Shown here one piece after another: positions 25,425 through 35,826 of a stretch of DNA of 35,826 nt; position 1 is the first letter of the stretch; the number at the start of each line of letters is the position of its first letter. The translations under genes and the position numbers were made by a program. The notes below the pieces were generated by a model. That model was not told where the DNA came from and made no database searches. It saw only the letters and a list, made by a program, of their open reading frames with translations. Source of the DNA: Paramacrobiotus richtersi (taxonomy: Eukaryota > Tardigrada > Eutardigrada > Parachela > Macrobiotidae); NCBI GenBank assembly GCA_034698045.1, contig JAQGAU010000180.1, positions 1-35,826 on the forward strand. The letters are read 5' to 3'.

Positions 25425-26215
25425 GCATTGCACACTACCTCACAATCAAAGGCTGTTTCCACTCGAGGTTGGGTCTGTTAATATGTCAGCATCTCTCCCG
25501 CAGACTGGGTCGGACTGTTTACCCTGTAACCGTTGCAAAAAGGGAATTATTAATAAATGGCGCACTCCATTAATTTAGACTTTCATGTTCAGGCGTGCCG
25601 CGTAAGCGACCAGGTGTCCACATGTTTGAAAGCACTTACACAACATTAGTTACGTCCCAGTTATTTCACACACACAAGAGATGTAATTTTCTTTTAATGG
25701 AGAAAAAACATATCTATAATTTAGTGGAAATTTACTGCAGATGCATGCATTTTAGCTGTTTATCAATGATTCGTTAGTTTTAAGGTCAGACTCTTGTCAG
25801 TTCGAGAGTCTCATGGGAAACACCCCACGGCATCGGAAAATACCGTAGATAACGCTCACACAGTGCTTTGAAAGCGAAAAAAGGAACGATCATGAACCCA
25901 CGTTATCTTCTGTCCGTTTGGGCGCGCAATAACCGGTCGTTGTGTTACCAGAGCCAAACAGAGTAGGTAGAGATGCCGCTCTCAACATTTTCATTTCCAC
26001 CAATTTGTTTTGATGAAATGCCAATAGTGGAAGCAGCTGTAGTGGCAACATTTCTTGCAGATGCATGGATTTCACCGGAATGTCTCCTTAAACTCGATCG
26101 CTTGAAAATAACTCAGTCACAACGCTGATGGGAGCCTTTTTTACAATCACCGCACTTGGACGTAGGCGGGGAAGTTAACAATACAGTAATGTCCTCGTAC
26201 AGTGGCGTTTGCTGT
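25425..26215 (+). repeat. Displaced copy of RGC-C exon 14 end plus intron 14
   Basis: Collinear with 31080-31945. Shared blocks are GTTGGGTCTGTTAATATGTC, AATAAATGGCGCACTCCATT, ACACAAGAGATGTAATTTT, TTTATCAATGATTCGTTAG and ACAGTGGCGTTTGCTGTTGC. The exon part is reduced to scraps (GCATTGCACA..CTCAC, AATCAAAGGCTG) with an internal deletion and cannot be spliced or translated. This is a duplicated fragment inserted in the upstream region of the same gene. A 61-codon - strand frame at 25890-26075 lies inside it. Confidence 0.85.
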
Positions 26216-26238
26216 TGCTGGGAATCATCCCAGCACTC
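26216..26238 (+). repeat. Right hairpin-forming direct repeat flanking the inserted segment
   Basis: TGCTGGGAATCATCCCAGCA plus CTC: perfect 7-bp arms TGCTGGG/CCCAGCA around AATCAT. It differs from the left copy at three positions. Two form a compensatory change (C:G to T:A) and the third turns a wobble into a G:C pair. Confidence 0.8.
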
Positions 26239-26509
26239 GAGTATTGAACAAGTGTTCGGGAGTGGTAACACATTCAAAATGCGAAACATCGATGTTCATT
26301 CATAACCATGTCTGCTATGGTAGTGTTTTTACTGCATTATACATTTGACAGCGTGAACAGTACTGTGCAACAACAGAACAAAAATTCGTCATTGCAACCG
26401 CCTCATAGCCGCGGGATTGATCAACAGATGTGCCACTTTACAGTTTTTTTCTCGCGCTGCATTAGCATCAGTGCATAGTACGAGAAGCTCCAACATTCAA
26501 CGGTTAACG

Positions 26510-29500
26510 ATGTGGTTTTTGGTTTTTTTAAAAATGATTCCCATTATTGCTGCTTTCACGTGTTGTGCTATGTGGAATGGATTGACAGTAACCGCGGCAA
26601 TCGTCAAAAATGTGACCTTGATATCGGTGCATGTCGGGGACAATCCTCTTTACGGCTACCGTTTAGCTAGACCGGCTTACGAAGTTGCCGTGAAGCATAT
26701 CAAGATGCAGTATCCATTGACTTTAGGCAATTTGCAGTACTATTCGGTTTTTCAATCTGGATATGACGTTTGTGCCGACGGCGCCGACCATGCTGCGGAA
26801 ACGTTTATACAGTTTTATTATTCTCATCCGGAAATATTTCAATCTGAGCACGTATATCCTGTTATGACTAGTCCAGGCAAGAAAGTATTATGCCGCTTTT
26901 TTCGTTTTTTTCTAAGCCTGAACATGTATACAACACGTTGGTACTATTTGATGCGTGACCATACAAAAGACGCTTGTAATTTTGTGCGAGTTTCAATGCT
27001 GCAGATTCGCATGTCTCTCAAGACCGCTTCATAGAACTATTTCTTCGCGATAATGGTTGTTGTTTTTTGGGTTTTTAACTACATGATTCATGCGTCACTT
27101 TCACTGTGATGCACTCTTTTTTGTGATCTAAACAACAAACCAGTGGTTTTTCTGCAGAATGTTCCTCGCAAGTAATCCAGGTGGCCGATCTTGTTCGAGG
27201 TAAAACAAGCAACCAATGTTCTGCTATCGTTCTGTGTATGTGGTTGAATATAAGTTTCATAGTTAACTGAATAATGTTTTCTCGTTTCAGAATACGATTT
27301 GCCTTTCTTCACAGGGTACGGTAGGGGCTTCGCATCACAATCTCTGATTGTTCGTTGACTGTTCACTCGTAAAAAATGCACATAAAACGCGCTGCACGTG
27401 TGTGTGCAGTGTTGCCGGAGACTTACGCCTGACAAACAAGACACGGTACTCTACAACAGCCGCCACAGGTAAAGCAGCAAAGTGTACGAATACCGTTATA
27501 CACTTTCGCCAAAAGCGCTATGCAGTTCCACATCAGTTTGTATAGTATTTTGCCATAGTTTTCCATTCGTAGCGTCGCTTGCCGGGCCAGACGTCCGTGC
27601 TGCCATTGTAGCCTTGTTAGAGTTGTACTCGTGGCGGACCATTACGGTAATCTGTGATACACTATCCCGTCACACCGGCCTGGCAAATTTCTTTGTTATG
27701 CAATGCGGTGATACCAGAAAGATAATGATCACGGAAAAATATCCTGGTTATATAAAGGAAATTGATTCCTCTGTTAACTCTGGAGAGGACTACATCCAAC
27801 TTCTTCACAGTTTCAAAGACCGCAGCCGAGGTGACATCAACGGAATTGAGCTGGGTTAACTGACAACGTAGTTTCTTGGCAAAAACAATAGTCAGCATTA
27901 ATCGCGACGGTGTGTTGTTAACTGCAGTTTTCGTCTTCCTCACAATGCCGGTTTATCTAAGAAGGCTCATGGTGAGTTCGTTGCGTGTGCTGATATTGCA
28001 TACATGACCCTAAGTGTACAAAGTATGCAGCGACAGCAATACCCAGTGAAAAAGTTTACAGATCAGTGTTGTTACAGATAACCGCACATATGCTCAATAT
28101 GACATCGGGAGGATTTGTAAGTGCAAAGGCGTCTTAATTTCCGGTGCTTCCAAATACATCTATTACAAAAACCAGATGTACTTACACATTACATGTCCAG
28201 TTCGATATATTATACCGATTCTCGATCATCGTGCCCGAACAATTTCGATCACATAGCTAAAGCCTACCGCGTACGTTTAAGTGTTTCTTCCTAGTATCTG
28301 CTATTCAGGTTTTGTTGCAGATGTTTCTGACCCTTCAGCCTACGGAGCGGCCTGGGATAGCGGCGGTTCACTGGAACCAAAAAGACGACCAGATAAATAA
28401 TGCGGTGAGACATGTAGCAGCCGGATACCGTTCCGCAGGAATAATATCTCCAAATGACGACATTATCTGTTTAATTACTTTGCTGAATGGTAGATCAGCT
28501 CTGCGCTCGTGTGTTGGTTGTAACTGCTAGACACCATGTCATGTACAGATAGATAAAATATCGATACGTGCTGTAAACAGGTTTCCCAATACTTCGAGAT
28601 TTTCGCAGTTTCTCACCAATTTCTGCCACATTGAGTACACGTTATTATATTTCTATCTGTATAACCTCCACAAGTAAAAACGATTGGTCACACTACTGGG
28701 TGCAAATGTATTTTCAGTTTGTCGTTTCTTCAGTCTGTGCCGTAACTGAGCTGGATGAACTCTGGACAGGTTATAGCTTTATTCAGTGTAAATTCGAAAC
28801 TGACTTACGATAAATAAACGACAAATAATTACCCCTATACGAAAAAATGTGCCCCTCTCTGTACATGTCCGGCTGGCCTATAAGTGCGCTTTGTCTGAAA
28901 CAAATTTCCACTACATGCAAACTAAAGAATTTTAACCTGTAACTGAACACATGATTAGCTTAGACGTATTATGCTTACAGTGCTGAGATCTGACTTACCA
29001 AACAGTATCTGTGAGAAAAGTCTTATTATATAGGGTTTGAAATTCCGTTTACATGAAAAGCTTTGAGATCTTTTTTTGAGAAAAATCACGGTAGCCGAAC
29101 TAGTTAAAGTACTGCAACGTTCGCAGCGTGCAATACTTTCAAAAATTATTCTTCAAATTATCAAATCGAAAAACTCTCAAAATTACATCAATTAGCCGAA
29201 GTACATTTTCAATACATTCTTGCTGGATTTAAAATACTTTTTTTCTCCATAAAAACTAAAAATGCTTTTGAAAAACCACTTTATTTGTCAGTTTTTTGTC
29301 ACCAGTTGGAAGATTTCTACAAGGGACGTACAGCGAGCTCGCTGTCACTGTTACCTGAACGAGCGTCGCAGGGTAGTAGAAATACGATGACGTATACTCG
29401 ATGTGGCAGAAATAGCAAACATGTTCTAATACCTTACAGAGCTCGCTTCTTTGTCTGTATCATTTGACTGTGCTTTTAGATAGCTTTCCAAGCCTACAAA

Positions 29501-32500
29501 AGTCTGATTGTCCTTACCGGAATGAATCCGAACTGGACTGAAATAAAACCCTTAACAGATGAGTTAGCGGCAGAGCGCATACGGCTGTTTAACATGACGA
29601 CACTGCCTGGGAACGAGGTAATACATGTCGATTGTGCATATAATATACACCGTATGTGCCCATAATATCTAGTTTATGCATATTACAGAAGAATGAGCAA
29701 ATAACATCGGTTTACGAGTCAACAATGATGTTCGCTCAGGTAAACAGTTCGCGCCTGCAACGCGCAACCTTTGATTTCGCCTTTCGTTAACGTTTTCGAA
29801 TTCCGGAAAATCAATTGTATTAATACTTGCAGATATTTAATGAGTCTTATCCAGATGTTTTTGCGATGCCGAAAAGCGATTTCGTCAGGACATACTTCAA
29901 TCGAGAATTCAACTTTGCTGGACGAAGGTACACAACTGACAGCAATGGAGGAATGGTGAACTATATCGCCGTCAGTCGACTCAACGTCAACACAACCACC
30001 ATGGATGTAAGAGTCTCGAATAAAACAGCATTTAGTCGTTATGGGAGCAGTCAGTACTCATACTGGGAAAAACTGAATATATCTGTATACAGTGATTAAT
30101 AAATATAGTGAGTTGACTGATTTGTGAGTTCTAGTACTACTCTACAGCGTGCGCTGGCTTTCAGCGGACCTGATTGACCGAAGCGAAGGAAGTAAAGTAC
30201 AATTATGGGAACTAAAGCTCGCTCGTTCTGTCATGTTGTTCTCGACTGATGAAGCAAACCAGAGTTCTATACAATCCGCTAAAATGATAGGCGAATGCAA
30301 CAAAAAATTCATAGACCATCGCTTCGGTCGGTAATCGACATCTGCGATACCTTAATTATAAAGAGGCAAAGATTACGAAGATAGTGAGGCACAGTATCGG
30401 TTTCGAATAAGCTTCGCAATTTGCATGTTCTATATTATAACAGTTAGTCATTGGCAGTACTTGACGTTGACCGGTTAACCTCCTTCAGGTCGCCATGATT
30501 TACAATGCCACATCCAGAAGTTTCGTTGACATTAACCCCGATTTGTGGTACTGGGTCAATCGCAGCAGTCCACCTCCAGATAAGCCAGTCTGCGGTCTCT
30601 CGGAACGCGAATGCGATACGTCACATATAGGTACATATCGCATGTCGCGAGCCTTGACTGAATGACGATATCATCGTTATTGCAGGAGCGGCAATCAAAA
30701 CTGGAACATCGGTTGCGGCAGCTGTTATTGTTATGGTTGCGGGTGCAAGTGTTGCATATTGGTAGTTTTTCATATAAAGTTTACACGTGTTTTTATTTGG
30801 TGATATTCTGTAACGTCATTAAAATAGGCGGATAGCCTGAATTCCTGCATTGTCAGGAAGACTTATACACTGTCGTAAAATGGTTCTAGATCTGTTGTTT
30901 ATAGTTGGACCAAACGCCGACACGAGCTTTATAATCCGTGGTGGATCCTTGAATCCGAAAAAGTTAGCTTTGGACCACGTTTGGAAGTATTCCACCTTGG
31001 AAATGACCTCGGCAGTAACACTAAAAGGATCGTGGAGCTGAAACTGGGGATCATAGCCAAATACAATAGCAGAGACATTTATGCATTGCACATTAACTCA
31101 CATGCAGGAATGGATGTCGTCCAATGCGTGAACAACAATCAAAGGCTGCTTTCCACTTTCCACCAGGTTGGGTCTGTTAATATGTCCCGTATGCGCACAC
31201 TAAGTCGGACTGTTTACCCTTTAACCTTTGCAAAAAGGGAATCATTAATAAATGGCGCACTCCATTATTTAGATTTGGTAATGTTCAGGCGTCCCGCGTA
31301 AGCGACATGTTAGAAACCACTTGCACAACCTTAGTGACGTCCCCATTATCCCACACACACAAGAGATGTAATTTTTTTTAATGGAGAAAAAATATATCGA
31401 TAATTCAGTGGAAATTTACTGCAGATGCATGTATTTTAGCTGTTTATCAATGATTCGTTAGTTTTAAGGCCTGACTCCTGTCCAATCGAACGTTTCACGG
31501 AAAATACTGCCACGGCATCGGAAAAAACCGTAGATAACACTCATACAGTGCTTTTGAATGCGAAATGAACGATCATGAACCTACATTATCTTCTGTCCGT
31601 TTGTCCGCGCAATAACCGGTCGTTGCGTTACCAGAGTTAAAACGAGTAGGTTCAGATGCCGCCCTCAACATTTTCAATTCCACGAGTTTGTGTTGATGAT
31701 ATGCCAATAGTGGCAGCAGCTGCAATGGCAACATTTCTTGCAAATCCAGGGATTTCATCGGAATGACCCTTTAAATTGGATAGCTTGGAAGTACATGTCA
31801 AAAACATCAAAGCTCAAAAGGCCCCACTCGGTTACGCTGCAGACAACAGAGGCTTTGAGTCATAAGGCCGTGGGGAGCCGCACTTTGACGTAGGCGCTGG
31901 GCAGATAACAAGAATGTCCGCGTACAGTGGCGTTTGCTGTTGCACCCGGTTAAAGGCCGCACACGATAGCATTTATTTTGCTGACTGTTGCCTACTTCTA
32001 ATTCCCTGTCGGAGTCATACGTTTTACTTACTGTTTACCTAATTTTGATTTGCCAGACCTTGTTTACTTATCATAAGTAATACATGTCATTGATGTGGTG
32101 GTACCAAGAAATCTAGTCATTTTGTGTTACAGTTACGTAGCATTCAACACTTGAATGTCGCACGCTTTGGAGGCATTGTGCGGTACACTGCAGATTATTT
32201 CCTGATCACGGAATACGGGTCCAGGGCGACCCTCCGCCAGCTAATAGAAAGGGATCATCCACCAATCGAAAAAGACTTGAAAGTGTCCTTGTTATGGGAT
32301 TTAGTAGAGGTAATTAATTTTATGAAAATTGTGGTAGATTTATAAGCAGCCAGTCGGCAGTCTTATAGTGCTAAAACTGTATTACAAGTGCTGATCTAAG
32401 ACAGTGTTCAGCTAAATCACAAATTACTAACGCATATAACAGTTATATAGAAATTCAAAACAAATCTTCAAACTGCAACATCCAAAAAGTAAAACACCTT

Positions 32501-34713
32501 TATAATTAGTCCCGAAGCATTCATGATTCTTATAGGGCTTAGACTACATCCACCACAGTCCAGTAGGACTACATGGAAATGTCAACAGTCTCTCTTGCAT
32601 TTTGGATTCGAGATACGGTTTAAGGATCGCAGAAGCCAAATATGCTAAGATCCTGAGTTTGCTGCAAGTGCCGACAAATCCCGAGCTGGAGTGCATAGAG
32701 TCATTATGGAAATCTCCTGAACTGTTGTCAACGATAGGCGTCAGACCGTCGGATCACTCAGTGTGCCCGACAAAGGAGAGCGATGTATATTCATTGGCAG
32801 TTATATTTTTTGAACTGTGCACCAGATCGTTGCCGTACGGTGTTTCGCTAGATTCACTTGATTCCATCAAAGGTAAAGCAGCAAAACAAACGTACGAATA
32901 CGAAACTGATTAAACGTTGTTCTTGAACAGAAGCCATTATAAAAATCGCAGCAGACGGCGGTTTTCGGATGCCCATTGTTTCTGATAAGGTCGTCCCGGA
33001 TGGACTACAGTATTCGATGCGTTTGTGTCTCGGTCCACCGGGCAAAAGACCAACTGTTCGCATATTTAAAAAGCATTTCCGCAGCATTGGACAGAGACCC
33101 ACGGCTTATCTGGTGCATGTGATGGAGGAGTTGGAGAGACAAAACAGGGAACTGGAAAAAATGGTTCTCGAAAGGAACCGGGAACTGCAATCCGAAATGC
33201 ACAAAGCTGACATGCTCCTGAAGGAAATGCTTCCAGTGTAAGTACGCTTAGCATAAAGAAAACTAGATATTAGCAAATACAATAATATTGTTCAGAATAA
33301 ATAATATAGTATGGTCGTTGTTTTTCCTTCTATTCTGCTCGTTTCCTTTATTTGCAATTTTTACAAATATATCGCTTGATTCCTTTTTCAGAGCAATCGT
33401 CAGACATCTGCGTAATAAACAGACGGTTGTACCTGAATTATTTGATCACGCCACCATCATGTTTTGTGACATCCCGGTCTTCCTGCAAAACGCTGGCACC
33501 AGCTCGCCGATGACCATTATAGCGTTCCTGAACATGGTCTATTCTCATTTTGACCATCTCATCGAATCATTTGATGTTTATAAAGTTGAAACGGTGAACG
33601 ATTCCTACCTTGTAAGTGCAAGGGAAATGACCGAATGTACAGCTCTGCCGTTCAACCTAATGCTAGCACTTTTTGTAAACCAACATACCGTATTATAGGG
33701 ATTGAACTTATACCAACAAAAGCGAATGTACCACTTCGTAAAAGTAAAAAGTTAAGACCCAAAGTATACATAAGTACACATAAGCAGAAGTACTACATGA
33801 AGCCACACGGTACAGTGCTGTTCGCATTATACAGCTAGAGTTTAATGTACATAATGAAGGGCGTCAGTCATCATCAATCACTGCGATTAAATTTTATTTG
33901 TACCGTAGATTGCTAGTGGTCTTCCAACCCGTAATGGAACCGATCATGGATTGGAAATCAGCAAGCTTGCCATATCTCTAGTCAAATCGACGGATCGATT
34001 TCCTAACGTCGGTTTCACTGAGCAGGTTGTGCTCCTACGAGTAGGAATTAATTCAGGTAATCAAGCTGTTCTGTTTTTTTCGTATCTGAACTGTGATGCC
34101 TTGATTAAGGCTTTAGTCTGTTTACTGTTAATGGAATACGCACCTCCGACGAATTATGCTAACACTTAACCATTCCTCCAACGTTTTCCAGGATCGGTAG
34201 TTGCTGGTGTGATTGGAAGACGCATGCCAAGATACTGCTTGTACGGTTGCCTGCACATGTGCTAGATATTTCATGTTTGTGTGACCTAATGTTGTTGATA
34301 GTGTTTTGATTGTGGCAGATTTGGGGATACCATGAATACCGCCAGTCGAATGGAAAGCCATGGCGAAGGTAGCTATGAACGTCGTTGTCTGATTACAGCA
34401 CTGCCGATCATCACTGTGCCGTATATGTTGGTTACAGACAGGGAATTGTTCTTGTAGGAGGAAAGATCCATATCAGCATGGAAACAAAACAAATCATTCA
34501 AAACTGTAACTACTTCGCAATTGAGCCCCGAGAGCCTATCAGTATCAAGGTAAAAACCCGTGACCAAGAAAGCGCCTGGCTTTCAGGATGTATTCCCACA
34601 TGAGAGGAAGCACCAAATCCGGCTCCGTATTGGTATCAGTAAGCTTGTTGTTTTAGGGAAAGGGAATTATGCAGACATTCTGGCTTCGTGAAAGAGCGTT
34701 TATCTTGGAGTAA
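26510..34713 (+). CDS. Receptor guanylyl cyclase RGC-C (1065 aa), close paralogue of RGC-B
   Basis: Twenty-three exons: 26510-26876, 27158-27199, 27291-27315, 27410-27468, 27573-27830, 27928-27971, 28078-28116, 28321-28404, 29480-29617, 29689-29739, 29833-30006, 30489-30630, 30686-30761, 30905-31166, 32133-32309, 32536-32872, 32931-33237, 33392-33611, 33909-34056, 34192-34240, 34319-34368, 34458-34549, 34657-34713; total 3198 nt. All phases equal those of RGC-B, and intron 1 again has a GC donor (CCAG|gcaaga). Start MWFLVFLKMIPIIAAF is a signal peptide; an upstream in-frame Met (26417) would bury it. ANF-type ectodomain to about 474, TM about 476-498, KHD without DFG (RIAEAKY, HGNVNS), coiled coil, cyclase from about 861. 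MFCDIPVF, VYKVETVNDSY, PRYCLFGDTMNTASRMES and SIKGKG are intact. Predicted membrane guanylyl cyclase. Introns 8 (1075 nt) and 14 (966 nt) are expanded. Confidence 0.9.
28405..29479 (+). other. Expanded intron 8 of RGC-C
   Basis: 1075 nt against 162 nt at the same position in RGC-B. No ORF with recognisable content. A perfect 14-nt palindrome CAGCGAGCTCGCTG lies at 29331-29344. No terminal repeats marking a transposon were found by eye. Confidence 0.5.
31167..32132 (+). repeat. RGC-C intron 14, source-like copy of the displaced segment
   Basis: 966-nt intron whose first 780 nt match 25460-26215 in the same orientation. Its start (gttgggtc.nttaatatgtc) also resembles the first bases of RGC-B intron 14 at 17779, so this position is probably the original one. 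A 61-codon - strand frame at 31573-31758 parallels the frame at 25890-26075. Confidence 0.75.
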
Positions 34714-34721
34714 AATGCGGG

Positions 34722-34727
34722 AATAAA
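34722..34727 (+). promoter_or_regulatory. AATAAA poly(A) signal, RGC-C
   Basis: Perfect AATAAA hexamer only nine bases after the stop codon, implying a very short 3' UTR. Confidence 0.6.
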
Positions 34728-34783
34728 GCATGCTTCAGTCCCTGTTGATTGTGAGAGAGGAATCCTCCCACTCGCGCTAATTG

Positions 34784-35493
34784 GGCGTCATCCATAAATT
34801 ACGTAACGGCAGGGGGTGAGTGGGTGGGGTGCCGAATTCGTGACGATTCGTTACATGGGGTGGGGGGTGGTCCTGGGTCGCGTTACGTAGCAGATAGACA
34901 CCCCATAAAAATGATTAAAAATGCATCGAATAGCAGTAAATTTTTGTATTTCTGTTGATTTTATTATTGAATAATTGTTGACCTACGCCACAAGTAAAGA
35001 GCCGAATTCTTATGTTGTATGGCGAGTTCGCAAAAGATCGCAAACGTTCGCAAATTAGCATGTCACCTGTCCACACGCAATCAATAATCCTACGATGGGA
35101 ACAAGTGCGCATTTCGTGCTGCCATGTTTTTGGTGGGCAAAGGACACTTGTTTTGTATTAGATTGTAGATCTGTAGTTTAGGACAGAAAGATAAAACAGA
35201 GAGAATGGTTTTTCAAAATTATAGAGGGTGAATGTACTGCTCCAGTATTGCTCCATTTCTCCGATGTGATTCGGCACATTGGGCTGTGAAGGCTTGTAAA
35301 CAGTTTGTTGTTCAACCATTAAACCGCTATAAAAAATGAACAAGAAAATTTTTTACCGGATAAGGAGGGGGGGTACCGGAAAATGTGACGTAACGGCAGG
35401 GTGGGGACCGGCAAACGTTACTTTCCGTTACATGGGTGGGTGGGTAGGTCCAAATAGGCACTTTTTCGTGTTACGTAATTTGTGGATCGCGCC
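34784..35493. mobile_element. Non-autonomous DNA-transposon-like element or pair of short G-rich units
   Basis: The left end (GGCGTCATCCATAAATTACG, 34784 on) and the reverse complement of the right end (35470-35493, GGCGCGATCCACAAATTACG) match at about 21 of 24 positions, so they are terminal inverted repeats. Two G-rich stretches (about 34800-34890 and 35385-35480) are also direct repeats of each other, sharing ACGTAACGGCAGGG and CGTTACATGGG. It can be read as one 0.7-kb MITE or two 0.1-kb units. No transposase ORF is present. No target-site duplication was established. Confidence 0.6.
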
Positions 35494-35757
35494 TTATACA
35501 TGTATTATTAAATCCTCTAAACAATAATACATATATATTATTAAATATTTTTAATCGAAGTTTACTGCTTCGGATTCTTCTGGTTTCTAGGTTCGTAATC
35601 GTTTTAACAGCACGATACTGTGACGATAGTCGTAAATCAATTGTCAATAGAAGTATTTATTTGATTACTCAGATATTTTGATCGTGCGGATGTTGGCTGC
35701 ACACTACTTATAAAACAATTGTTATAAAATATATTCTAAAATTTTAATATATTGCAG
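35494..35757 (+). other. AT-rich intron or upstream sequence
   Basis: No coding signal. It ends in a good acceptor (ttttaatatattgcag), so it is probably intron sequence of the gene that starts or continues at 35758. Confidence 0.45.
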
Positions 35758-35826
35758 GCTGCTTATAAACATACTGTTATCGAGGGAGATCAAGAAGCGA
35801 AAGCAATCGTTGAAAAAGGTCTAGAT
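35758..35826 (+). CDS. Partial exon of an unidentified gene, cut by the window end
   Basis: After the acceptor at 35757 only one frame is open to the end: 23 codons, with the stretch YKHTVIEGDQEAKAIVEKGL. It reads as a charged amphipathic helix, typical of real coding sequence. The product is not recognised, and too little is visible to name a family. Confidence 0.5.

Larger units (their letters stand above)
25270..26509 (+). promoter_or_regulatory. RGC-C upstream region, homologous to RGC-B upstream but split by an insertion
   Basis: 25270-25400 matches 14155-14280 (shared: TCTACAGCCA, TAATTTAGTTCTTGT, GAGTGCCGGG). The match resumes at 26241 (GTATTGAACAAGTG; AAAATGCGAAACATC near 26277), corresponding to 14284-14345. 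The intervening 0.8 kb is foreign to RGC-B upstream and is described separately. Confidence 0.65.

Overview
This is animal nuclear DNA. Coding exons are split by many short GT-AG introns (several of 46-63 nt), and gene density is high. The proteins are metazoan: glycogen synthase kinase 3, single-pass receptor guanylyl cyclases (RGCs), a rhodopsin-type GPCR and a secreted thyroglobulin-type-1-like protein. Compact introns and a divergent local RGC/GPCR expansion suggest a small ecdysozoan, and a tardigrade is my best guess. That is an inference from style, not a database match.

Layout, left to right. (1) 1-2935, + strand: the last four exons of GSK3, with one copy of the same hairpin-forming repeat in each of its three introns. 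(2) 4061-5011, - strand: a four-exon gene for a 125-residue cysteine-rich type I membrane protein that I do not recognise. It is convergent with GSK3. (3) About 5625-7720: decayed RGC exon fragments, with one doubtful small secreted-peptide ORF on the - strand. (4) 7937-13755, + strand: RGC-A, 22 exons, 1057 aa. (5) 14690-21235, + strand: RGC-B, 23 exons, 1068 aa. (6) 21993-22388, - strand: a small secreted protein with a thyroglobulin type-1-like domain. (7) 23558-24601, - strand: a class A GPCR broken by one in-frame TGA, or carrying a 48-nt intron. (8) About 25425-26215: a displaced copy of RGC-C exon 14/intron 14 sequence, sitting in the RGC-C upstream region between two hairpin-forming direct repeats. 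(9) 26510-34713, + strand: RGC-C, 23 exons, 1065 aa. (10) 34784-35493: two G-rich units with MITE-like ends. (11) 35758-35826, + strand: the start of an exon of another gene, running off the window.

The main theme is a tandem RGC cluster. B and C are close sisters sharing every intron position, including a GC-AG first intron. A is more divergent. Each RGC has an N-terminal signal or hydrophobic segment, an ANF-receptor-type ectodomain, one TM helix, a kinase-homology domain (KHD), a coiled-coil linker and a C-terminal class III cyclase domain. Degeneration is complementary. RGC-A keeps a kinase-like KHD core but has lost the first catalytic metal-binding Asp of the cyclase. RGC-B and RGC-C keep the cyclase metal ligands but have lost the KHD DFG motif. 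All exon boundaries were read by eye from splice signals and reading frame. For RGC-A, B, C and the cysteine-rich gene the summed exon length is an exact multiple of three and ends at a stop.
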